Source of the DNA: Isoetes taiwanensis
Taxonomy: Eukaryota > Streptophyta > Lycopodiopsida > Isoetales > Isoetaceae
Assembly: GCA_021234155.1 (NCBI GenBank)
Contig: JAJEKV010000008.1
Location: 15,454,328 to 15,518,327, forward strand
Direction: 5' to 3'
Length of the DNA: 64,000 bases
Shown here one piece after another: positions 32,908 to 42,660 of the stretch; positions within the stretch are counted from its first letter, which is position 1; the number at the start of each line of letters is the position of its first letter. Below the pieces are notes generated by a model that searched no databases, was not told the DNA's origin, and worked only from the letters and a program-made list of their open reading frames with translations. The translations under genes were made by a program, and so were the position numbers.

Positions 32908-33639
32908 CATAAAGACAAAGGATTCTGATAATAGGAGTTGGCATGATTTTTTGGAAAAGGAAACAACAAAATGTTTTGTATTACTTGGAACCATAGTTCA
33001 AATTACACACTGTTTACACCATTCTAATTTGGTGGAATTAATGAAATAGGACTAATTTGCATAAAGTTGAATTCAAACTCATCATATAGGATTGAAAAAA
33101 GTCTTGTCAGATTTAGATTTCATTGAGCAAGTTTTGTACCTCTGGAACTGAAGTCTTTGCTTATATATTCCCAGAACAAGTTTTGTACCTCTGGAAAGTC
33201 TTTGAAGCTTTGAGTTCTATTTTTTATGGAGCTTTGACACATCTTCTGCTTGTAATTTAATTGCAAGGAATGTAGTTAAAGTAATCGCTACATGTTTTAA
33301 GTAATCCACATTAGGGTGAGATTACTAGAGTTTTTGGTTTGTTTTCAAAACCATTATTCTATCTCCACTCTTTGTTATTCTGTCTCCACCATTTCTTATA
33401 CCAGACTCACCATCTATATTAAGACACTATCTCCACATATTACAACATATTAAGACACATTAAAATACAATATTACAACAATTTCAAAGTTTCAAATTCT
33501 TGTTCGTTCATATAGTTAAATTTTAGTGGGATGGTCTTTGTGAATGTGACGAGCCTGTCGAGTTGACACTCCTTCGAACTCGAGATCTTGTCTAAACTTA
33601 AGGCTAAATCTAAATTGGTCTAAAACTTTACAAAAGTTA
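32908..33639. other. DPL1 3' flank
   Basis: The 3' UTR probably lies within the first 200-300 bp. A short direct duplication (CAAGTTTTGTACCTCTGGAA) occurs at about 33128 and 33177. No gene is visible. Confidence 0.55.
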
Positions 33640-34737
33640 CAGTATTGGCGAAGAATTTAATGTTCTATTTTGCAATTGAGGTCTGATAGCGCGGACCACC
33701 ACATATATAGCAACCAGTTCTTGGTCCCTTGGGAGTCTCTTGCTGTTGGGATTTATACCCATTACTCTTCTTTCGGCTGTCAAATCGTGTTCCCCTTCGA
33801 GGTCTCCTTTCATCTCCTCCTCTCCTATCCTTGTTACCTTTTCTATTATCATACTTTCCTCTTTTCATTCTCTTTTGTTCTCTCGATGGTGTTCCTTTCC
33901 ATATCACCAATCTTCTAACTTTGGCATTAAGTTTCCTCTCAGCAGCTCCTACTTTTCGGATTGCATCTGCCATATCTACTGGTTCTAAAAGATCCAACTC
34001 TGCAAAGATTTCCTCTCGCAATCCATTAATATATTTTCGCAAAAGTTCAGCTTCACTGAGATTGCGAACTTGGGACCTAAGTGATTAAACTTCAGGTTAT
34101 AATCAGCTACAGATTCTCCTTCTTCCTGTTTGATTTGGTCCCACTCTTTCTGAAGGATTTTATAATAGTTGGCAGACAAATAATTTGCTTCAAAAGCATG
34201 CTTGAACTCAGACCATAAATTAATCTAATCTGAGGCTCTATCTGTATCCTTCCCTGCCACCAAATCTGCGCTTGATCATCAAGGTAAGTGTCCATGACTT
34301 GTAACTTTTCTTGTTCAGACGCCTTGACGTGTTCAAAGAATTTCTCCCAAATACCCAAGAAACTGATAACCTGTGTCGGTTTTACACCAGAACCCCCTTT
34401 GAAATAAGGCATATCCACCTTTTCAAACCACTTACACAATCTGTCTTTCTTGGGGTTATTTTCGACTCGTAAAACATCGGAATCTTGAGCAGGAGGTGGA
34501 GGAGGAATTTGGTGAGGACCCGCTTGGTAGAGGAGGTGGCCTGAGTCATTCATGGCGGTATTTGTTTGCTGATGTCGGGCAAGAATTGGTATGCAATTGC
34601 TAGATGCTTTAATTGTCTCTGGTAATCAGCATGGCTAGCTGGCGGAGGAAGGGCAATTCGAGCTGCCACAAAGCCAGCGTTATGCATAGCTTGCATATAG
34701 TCACTTTCAGAGATATTGAAGCGATTGGCAGCCATAG
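33640..34737 (-). mobile_element. Ty3/gypsy-type gag remnant
   Basis: Minus-strand pieces in several frames form a gag gene. The N-terminus begins at 34735 (MAANRFNISESDYMQAMHNA). A central gag core follows with FEKVDMPYFKGGSGVKPTQV, FLGIWEKFFEHVKASEQEKL and DDQAQIWWQGR, then EWDQIKQEEGESVADYNLKF, LREEIFAELDLLEPVDMADA and a basic linker. A zinc-knuckle start, CYICGGPRYQTSIAK, has lost the His. Frameshifts break it at least three times. No protease, reverse transcriptase or integrase follows before DPL1, so the element is 3'-truncated and dead. The primer-binding site and LTR edge lie just upstream. Confidence 0.85.
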
Positions 34738-34768
34738 CACAGGAATTTATTACTCAAGATCAAACCTT

Positions 34769-34780
34769 GCTCTGATACCA
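34769..34780 (-). other. LTR-retrotransposon primer-binding site (initiator Met tRNA)
   Basis: TGGTATCAGAGC on the minus strand is the classic 12-nt complement of the 3' end of plant initiator tRNA-Met. It lies 2-3 bp after the LTR end and about 35 bp before the gag start. Confidence 0.9.
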
Positions 34781-34782
34781 AT

Positions 34783-35110
34783 TGATACATCCTCTTCTAG
34801 TCTCGGATTAATCACCTATAAAAACCAAAGAGCTAAAGAGATAATCTAGTTAGTAGGAGAAGCTCGATTCACCCAACCAGATTCACCAGGAAATCTTTAT
34901 CCTGGAGCAGGAAATCTTTATCCCGCTCAGACCAACAAGCTTGGCTATGGAGAATTGGAAGTAGAAGGGAAAATCAATAGAGGAAGAGAGGTAGGACGCT
35001 GGCGGTGATTCTTCATGTCTCGTCCCCCAATGTATGCTCTTGAAAGGTCTTTAAAGGTAAATTTCCTTTCTAGCCTTTGCCTTTTTGGAAAGGCACTTAA
35101 ATATTTTTTA
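34783..35110 (-). mobile_element. LTR fragment of the gag-bearing element
   Basis: The LTR edge next to the primer site reads ...GAGGATGTATCA on the minus strand (TG...CA rule; complement TGATACATCC at 34783). The outer edge is not defined and is probably interrupted by the SINE at about 35115. An AT-rich TATA-like stretch (TAAAAAATATTTAAG, minus) lies near 35100. No second LTR was found. Confidence 0.55.
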
Positions 35111-35114
35111 TTAA

Positions 35115-35330
35115 GCCTAAGGTTGTTGCCTTGGTTAGATGATTGGTCTCTCAAACTAGAGTCCAGGGTTCGAATCCATGTGAGGACAAATTTGGATGGG
35201 GTGATATCAGGTTCTGTTATCAGTTATAGACATTTTAAGGAGCCAATGGTTTCATTTAAGTCACTTGTTGGTTGTGAATCACACCCCCGAGCTAGTATTT
35301 TGTTCTAATACCATAACAGTGTCAAAGGTA
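35115..35330 (+). mobile_element. tRNA-derived SINE
   Basis: TGGTTAGATGATTGG (A box, about 35132) and GGGTTCGAATCC (perfect B box, 35166-35177) stand about 33 bp apart as in a tRNA promoter. They are followed by about 150 bp of unrelated body. The acceptor stem is not closed, so this is not a tRNA gene. The end and tail were not determined. Confidence 0.65.
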
Positions 35331-35720
35331 CAATGGCTTCGCCTAAATTATTAACTTTAGAATTATTCATGTTATCTTAGTTACAACGATTCAAAACCAT
35401 TCTTATTGAATTTTCTGTTAAGTTGCACATATCTTCTGCCAGGATCTGCCCATATCTTCTGCATGACTTTTGCACTTCCATACTCTTTGAACTATTTGGT
35501 GCCTCTTATATTTTCTTTGGGTTATAAATTACTTATCAAAGTGTTAACAGAAGGTAACAAAAGGGAAATGCAAGGCCAACAAAAACGCAGACCAAGAAAA
35601 TAGGCTCAGGATACTTTTACCCTGGTTTCAGGGATTTCGGAGGTAAAAATACCGTCCTCTGCGATCCCAGATCACTCTCAACGGGATCCATTTGGGAGAC
35701 TCCGTTCGAAAGTAGGGTGC

Positions 35721-37640
35721 ATGGCACGTAGGCACAGAGCATCTCAGCTGTATAAAACCCCATCCGATCGCGGCCGGGAGATGGATCCCCGGAGGTGGAT
35801 CCCCTCCTTCGAGATCACCCCCCCAGTGGCTGTTAATGGCGGACGTTATCCAACACTCGAGAATCACAGGTTCAGAGTTTATGAACTTTATAATAAATCC
35901 AGGGTTCCTGATGCTCCAGGAGAGGATTCCGAAGCATCTAATACACGATTATGTGAAGAAAAGAAATTATGATTAAGCCCCCCCACCAGGACCTTGGATC
36001 TCGATTTCAAGTATGTCCACAATTTGACGAGGAAATTGGAGCGAGCAAGGATGCAGGCCGGAGTGGTGGCTGATGAACAAATCGACATGGGCCTTTTGGA
36101 TAAGAGCCAAAGAGAAGAGTTTGTCAATCTTCAGATGCAGAGGAAGAAAGCTGCCGAATTGGAGTCCCAATACAAGCAAATCGAAGAGATAAAGGCCAGG
36201 ATCAGGAAGAGACACAAGAATTTGATCTTAGATGAGGAGCTGTGGCCGACTATTTCAAAGGAACAAGATCAGCTGGACGAGGACAATCTGGACGACGAGG
36301 CGAAGGTGGCCGTAGGTAATTTTTCCTCCCCTCACCCTAGACCGAGGCCTCGGGTCCCGAAATCCAGGCGCAAATGCTTGATATTGCCCCCAACAGGATT
36401 GTCCATGAAGAGATTGAAGAGAAGCCCCTTTGTTCCCAAAATAATCTTCCAAAATCCAGCAAGATAGTCTTGTTTCATCTGTATTCCATTGATCCTTGCT
36501 CCCTAGATTCTGTGATCTCATACCAGAAAGGTATTGATGTCGAATGATGGCGTTTACCCTCAATTTGACATATCCGGTTGTTGTTGAGGGCGCCTATATC
36601 AAGATGGGCAAAAAATCCCAAAATGTGGAGTTCTACATCCAAAAATTCGAGGCCCAAAATTTTATTGCCTCGGGTGATGTGGCTAGAGACATTGATTCGG
36701 ATTGCATCGGTGCTTATATGCTGTGAGTTATCCTCACATTTTAATTGCTAGAATCCGCATAATTAATCAATAAATTGTACAGTTATAGGGTAATTCTACA
36801 CTCGATTCCTATCCAGAAGAGGTGCCATCATGTATTCCTGCACCCAATCGCATTCGGCCTATTCTTAAGTGGAAACAAGGCCGGCCTGGGTGGTGCTTAT
36901 GAGCAATTTGCCAAGCTAATTCTCGACAACCCGTCTGGCAAGGAACACTGGAAAATCCAGACAGCAAAGTTCTATTACATTCCTGTGAATGCTAGGTAAA
37001 CACTCAACTTTCTTTATTTAGGTTTCATATTTTTGCAATTAATTGTTCTTGAATTGGCTATTTTACAATGGCCATTGGAGCCTTTATATATTGGTAACAG
37101 ATGGATTAGCCTGTGCTCGGCTTGGGAAGCCTTGTCCTTGTATCCTACACCTGGATTCTTATGAACTCTTGCATGCTCTGACCAAGGAATACATCACATT
37201 GTAGGTATTTCTTGATTTCATAGTTTTCCTCTGAATTTTGCTCACTCCTCACTGTTTAAGAGGTGGAGGCACGAGGCAAGCGCATTGCATAATGCACCTC
37301 GTATTCCACTCGAAACTCCTCGGCAATGCAATAATAGCGACTATGTGTATATGTGATTAATTTCGTGAAGAAATTTGTGAAGGAGATAAGCAGCAAGGAG
37401 GACAATGTGAGTTTCTTTTAATTTAATGTTTCTTCGTCACATTGTTTATGTCTCTTTATGTTTCCTCATAGATGGTAATTAACCGTAACTGGATCAAGAA
37501 AGAGGAGGTGGATTGCACATGGGCAAGCTTCAAGACTATGCTCATGAAACTGCATGAATGTTTGGCATTAGGAAAATCCACCTTCTACTTACCAGGGGGT
37601 GTGGAAGGTGAAACCAGACCCCAAACTCATTCGCTGAATT
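35721..37640 (+). pseudogene. Unrecognised multi-piece coding relic with a coiled-coil segment
   Basis: Coding-like pieces run along the plus strand: 35721-35970 (VNGGRYPTLENHRFRVYELY); 35985-36306 with a charged coiled coil (DFKYVHNLTRKLERARMQAG; EFVNLQMQRKKAAELESQYK; EELWPTISKEQDQLDEDNLD) ending at a possible GT donor; 36343-36530 (EASGPEIQAQMLDIAPNRIV); 36544-36723 (VVEGAYIKMGKKSQNVEFYI); 36830-36998 (AYEQFAKLILDNPSGKEHWK then IQTAKFYYIPVNA); and 37471-37650 (NRNWIKKEEVDCTWASFKTM). Possible GT/AG borders lie between several pieces, but stops and frame changes interrupt them. I cannot assign the family; an old gene or a coding part of a mobile element are both possible. Confidence 0.45.
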
Positions 37641-37763
37641 ATGGTCCTTGAAGCCCTATGAAATCCTTTCTGATTGTAAATTTCTGTGAATAAAAATCTG
37701 AACTCTAAAAATCTGTAAATTTCTGACTCCAATTCGGCAATTCAAGATAATCTGAAATCCAAG

Positions 37764-38507
37764 TTTGAAGTGGATCTAACAAAGCCTCTTGCACATATTA
37801 TATGCACAATATTACATGCACTAAGGAAACTCCATGCACAATATTATATGCACCCCTACACCATCCTTAAGGGCCCCGAAGGGGCGAAAAAAATTTTTAG
37901 TTACCATAAACCATTAACACACAACTACCATTAACATTATTAACATAAACCATTGCATTTCACACCTTTAAATTAAAATCCCCCTTAAACCCCCTTTGGT
38001 TTGGGTGCATATTCACACGGGGGGTTACTCCGGGCAACGAGAGCTGTCAGATGGGCATATTTGCCCTTTATTCCAAGATCTGGACCGTACATAGCGATCC
38101 TCGTTTGTGGGGTATGCATATACAAGTTTTTGTATACTGTATATTAAGGTTTGCAAAATACTATAAGGTTTGAGAGAATGTACTTAATGGTGTTAATTTT
38201 ATACATGTATTGTAAATTTTTGGGGGCTCTCGCGCCCTCGTAACCCCCCTGTGAATATGCACCCAAACCAAAGGGGGTTTAAGGGGGATTTTAATTTAAA
38301 GGTGTGAAATGCAATGGTTTATGTTAATAATGTTAATGGTAGTTGTGTGTTAATGGTTTATGGTAACTAAAAATTTTTTAAGCCCCTCTTGGGGCCCTTA
38401 AGGATTTAGTGTAGGGGGTGCATATAATATTGTGCATGGAGTTTCCTTAGTGCATGTAATATTGTGCATATAATATGTGCAAGAGGCTTTGTTAGATCCA
38501 CTTCAAA
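37764..38507. mobile_element. Foldback element with about 265-bp near-identical inverted arms
   Basis: The left arm (37764-38028, from TTTGAAGTGGATCTAACAAA to GGGGGTTAC) and the right arm (38240-38507, reverse complement) match almost base for base. Shared stretches include GCACAATATTACATGCACTA, ACCATAAACCATTAACACAC and CCCCCTTAAACCCCCTTTGG. The loop is about 211 bp. There is no open frame for a transposase. No clear target-site duplication is visible at the edges. The high arm identity suggests a recent insertion or arm homogenisation. Confidence 0.88.
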
Positions 38508-40739
38508 TTCCGTACTCTCTGTTATGGTTCTGTGGAGCAATATACATTTATTTAGATTATGCAATTTCAAACAAGTCGCTACAACTTAATGCATTAAGTT
38601 CACATACTACTTCTCTTTAGAGACCTTAAATATATCCAACGATTCTGAAGGCAGCCGGGGAGTGTGCCTTTCATCGGGCCCCAACATCTTTCATGTTCAT
38701 GTGCTTCAAAACAACACGGCAAAAAAAAAAAAAAACCAACTTGTATTGCTCACATTTGCCTTGGGCGTGACCTAAAAAGGGCGTGTGTGAAATTAGGGAG
38801 CTGAAAAGTAACAAGGAAAAAAAATCAAGATAAAGAAGAAGAAAAGATGGGCGGCTATCTATACCATATCCATAGCTTGAGCACTTATCGGACTTTGTTG
38901 TCTAAAAATATAACCCGAAGATGATTGTAGAGCTCCACGTCCGGTGATTGAGGTCTAAGATTTGGGATATCACATTTTGGGAATACCTTCCGGCCTGCGA
39001 CATTTAACAATGCCAAAGATATGTGTCATAAGAAGGATAGGTCATCGAGTAGTTAGGGAAAATTTTGCATGGTATTACACGCTTTGAAAAAATTCAAAGG
39101 GAAAGAGGATTTATAGATGCACTCCACGGTCTTCTTTGTTTGCTTCTTAAATTGTCACCTGCACTTCTGATATAAATCAAGTAACTCTTTGTAATCACAC
39201 GCGATTCACGGTGCCACATTATGTTTATCGCATTATAGCTGTTGAGCGAAACAAAGCAACTAAAAGCGTTATATAGTCCCTACTTAAAACGCAAGGCTTT
39301 GGACATGGTGCAACCAAGCAGAGAACCGAGAATGTAACAAAATTAGAAACTTAAAGCGGATGCATCCTAGAGATTTGAACACCATTAGAATACAATTCAT
39401 ACGGGGATCAGCTTCATATGATGATTTGAACCTGCTTTGCCAAAGTAGCGACACTAGAGTATAGGACATAACAGCCTTGTCATTGCTCAACCTTCTAATA
39501 AGGCAAAAAACTAAGCATGCCTCTGTATGATAGGAGAAACACCTCTGAAACATAGATTCACCAAGGTAATGGAGCATCTACCTTACTTCCAGTTGAAGAT
39601 GCTTTGAAGTGACACAAGCAATAGAAACTTGTCTTCACAAGAAATAGGGAACCTTCTAAGCTTTCCACCTAACACGCAACCAGCTCTGCATATCATATAA
39701 ACATAAATATCTAATGAAATCGACCCTCGCCCTCGCCCTCTGCTTCATTGGGAATGTTGGGATCCCGGGAAACTCCAATGTTACATATCCTGATCTTATT
39801 CCGGTAGATAACCTCCGGTTTGTGCCCCTTTTCAACTTTTTACTCCATACCCATCTGTTTGGGATTTTTTCTGCTTGGCAGAAGTAAGATAGAGGGGAGG
39901 CAAATCCCTTACTGCATCGAGAATGATGGATTTGGGAGGCGGCCCGAAAGGCTGGATTCGCACAAAACCTTCATAGAATCAATGTAAAGCTCTCTCCACA
40001 GTAGGTAGGAAAAGAGATGGGTCCCCGGAAAAAAATAAAAAACAACTAAGTAGATCCACCGGGCTAAGAAACCCGGCGACATTCAACAGGCTCGGGTGCT
40101 GCGGTGAACGGATATATGCAGGGCTGAACAAGTTAGGTATAAACCCTCCGCATATTTTGCACTTGCTTTCAATGTTCTCTTGCGACCTCGTTACCAAACT
40201 CCGGGCCAATTTCACCACTTAAAATTTGCTCACATGAAAATAAGAATATCAACACACTGTTGCACTAAAGCACTAAAGCTTTCTGCTCTTCTGCACATGC
40301 AAACCAAATGAATATGTAGCATATGAAATGCTTGCTCAAATGAAATGCTTGTTCCGGATCACGCCCACTCCAAATTTGTTTCCACTCGATAGCACGAGGC
40401 TTCCATGTTCAAATTTCTAAAAAAAAGGGGGCTTTGTTGTGAGCCCTTGGATGTTGGACCATTGAAAAAAGATAAATCAGCGACTAAGAAATGGTGCACT
40501 CTAGATGTACGCATTAGTACATCCATTCGAATACGCCATGAAATCTTAGGAAAACCTTTATGAAAAGCGTACAAAAACACAAAAAAAACCCCCTGTTATT
40601 ATGCTACATATTCAAACTTTCACCAAGTTCTCACCATCAAGTATTTTGAGTGAAGTTAGATTAAATAGTTGGAGTTCAAACTTTTAAATTTGTTCAAACC
40701 CTGTTGTTCCTATGGATATTCATTGTTTAAATTAAATGG
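38508..40739. other. Spacer without recognisable genes
   Basis: No gene family was recognised. Two minus-strand frames (39284-39577, 39979-40218) are open; the second contains SKCKICGGFIPNLF but nothing else that points to a family. A 15-A run is at about 38720. Confidence 0.45.
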
Positions 40740-41000
40740 TGGAAATTCAATGGTTTAGCGGCCTCCGGGATCCCACCGGTAAAACGTCAGAAATTATATT
40801 ACCTTTTCTTCATTAAATCATACGTATGGCCGGCAGAGTATACCGTCCGCCGGGATCCTCTCCACTTGCCTTAATGTCAATGGTCCAGTGGGTGCAATGG
40901 TTGTGAATGTCCGAAATTGTATTATCTCTTCTCGGCAGGGTATACTACCCTCCGGGATCCCCTCCATGTACCTTAATGTCAATGGTCCAATGGGTGAATG
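40740..41000. repeat. Tandem repeat, unit about 102 bp
   Basis: Two good copies (40830-40900 and 40932-40998) share GGCAG.GTATAC, CCGGGATCC.CTCCA and CCTTAATGTCAATGGTCCA. A third, decayed copy lies at 40742-40790 (CAATGGTTTAGCGGCCTCCGG). Confidence 0.75.
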
Positions 41001-41248
41001 TTTGTGTTTGGCCTTACAATGTGACCTAAAATCTCAACCCGAATTTTAGATTTTCACAAACAGTAGACCACTGCAATACAATAGATCTCGAAACTGAAAA
41101 TGAGCTCGCAAGTTAATATCATGTTTAACATATGAATTCAAAATGTGACAATGAAACCTTAGTTAATGACGAAAGTTCATAATAGATGAGTATTGCTACA
41201 TATGTACATGACCATGTAAACTAATGTCATATCATATAACATATATAT

Positions 41249-41768
41249 GTTCTTATGTTTGTAGCTCAATCCGTGGTTGATCCGAGATCCTAAAACGGCT
41301 CCCACGTGGCTTTGGGACGTGTCGTGCGGCCGAGGGATGGCCAAGGAGTTTGTTTGTGGCTTATATGTAATCGATCCTACGGTCCGGTTGATTTGATCAC
41401 GATCGTCGATCAGAGATCTACGACTCCGCGTTGCTTTGGGACATCCTACCCGGATCTAACATATATAGCTGTTCTTATGTTTGTAGCTTCGATCCGGTAG
41501 ACCCGATCGAGATCCTACCTTAACTCATGTATTTTGGGGCGTATCGTGCGGCCCGGATGGCTTGGGAATTTGTTTGGCCAAACATGTAGCGTCCTACGAT
41601 CGGTGATTTGATCGATGCGTCCAATCCAGAATCTAGGGCTCCGTTGCTTTTGGGACACATCCGGTGCACATGGCACAGAATTATATGTAATAGATCTTGC
41701 GGTCACCGTTGACAGTCGATCGTCGATCTAGGATCTTCATCCCGCGATGGCTTAGCACATATCTACCG
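41249..41768. repeat. Satellite-like tandem repeat, about 221 bp (dimeric about 110 bp), abutting a gap
   Basis: TGTTCTTATGTTTGTAGCT occurs at 41249 and 41470, giving a 221-bp period. Within each unit the motifs GATCCGAGATCCTA, GCTTTGGGACGTG.CG and GGCC.GGATGGC recur in a half-unit of about 110 bp, with GATC and CGATCG words throughout. The array runs into the run of Ns, so the true array is probably longer. Confidence 0.8.
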
Positions 41769-41808
41769 NNNNNNNNNNNNNNNNNNNNNNNNNNNNNNNN
41801 NNNNNNNN
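41769..41808. other. Assembly gap (40 Ns)
   Basis: Forty ambiguous bases. Satellite sequence ends on the left and GC-richer sequence of different character begins on the right. Confidence 1.
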
Positions 41809-42164
41809 TGGGCCGGGCTGCGTCTGGTGGTGGGCTCTGGATCTTAAACCATGGCTGCGCTTTCCCCTCTGATTACGCACGCGGCTTTTGGGGGTGCCAT
41901 ATGATCGCCTCACGCGGGCTGGCGCTTTGAAGGTGGCTGGCGGGATCTGCAAGGCCCGCCGGGTAGGATTGGATCCTGGTCGAATGCTCTGCATCCCACG
42001 CTGGGAAGAGAGCGCTTTGTTAGCTGGGGATTGGGAGCCTTTGCTCATTGACTGGCCCCAAGGTTCCCTACGCCCACTGGGCCAGAAGCACTAATTCATA
42101 AACAATTTATGTTCAACTATACTTAAGGGTAACATTCTTTATGTATGTAACAAAGGCTTTAAAT

Positions 42165-42240
42165 TTTATGTTGTATAAGGGGATTCAAACCACGATCGTA
42201 CAGAGCGGCTTGGCCCACTGGGCCAAGCATTAATTCCATT
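42165..42240 (-). mobile_element. tRNA-derived SINE-like fragment
   Basis: On the minus strand GCTTGGCCCAGTGGGCCAAG (A-box region, hairpin-forming) is followed about 20 bp later by GTGGTTTGAATCCCC (B box). A related A-box stretch, CTTCTGGCCCAGTGGG, occurs on the same strand at about 42080. It may be two fragments of one SINE family. Confidence 0.45.
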
Positions 42241-42339
42241 TCGTTTTAGTTACCAGGAGTAATATTCTAATTAAGATAAAAATAGAGTATACCATTCTAG
42301 CTGGTATAAGTTTAGAATCTTTACGGAAGGCTCTAGTTC

Positions 42340-42660
42340 CAAAATATTTAAAGGCTATAAGAAAATCTGAAGAGAGATCCTAAGAAAATTCTTCCGGGAA
42401 GTCCAAATTGGCTACAACCAGGAAGTTCTAGAATGTTCTAGAATGTAGGGAATCCTATAGGAATATAAGAAGAATCTAGGGAAATACTTCTAGAAAAGTT
42501 CTAGGATATTTTGAAAGTTTGAGAATATTTCCCGAGAGAAAGTCTTAGAATGTTCTAAAAAGTTATAGAATGTAAGGAACTCCTAAGGGATGCAAGAAAA
42601 TGTTGATGAAATCTTAGAGTAGCTAGGGGAATCTTTACATAGGAGAATCTCTTTGAATGT
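42340..42660. repeat. Tandem repeat rich in heat-shock-element-like TTCnnGAA words
   Basis: Two diverged units of about 115 bp contain AGAATGTTCTA, GGAA.TCCTA and GCAAGAA/ATAAGAA. The first holds TTCTAGAATGTTCTAGAA (42427-42444), a formal four-module match to the heat-shock element. Other partial matches are CTTCTAGAAAAGTTCTAGG (about 42477) and GAATGTTCTA (about 42546). Confidence 0.55.

Noticed and set aside
33670-34088. Plus-strand frames of 82-119 codons
   Set aside because: Antisense shadows of the gag remnant.
39979-40218. Minus-strand frame with CKICGG as zinc-finger gene
   Set aside because: Only one CxxC pair, no partner ligands and no family pattern.
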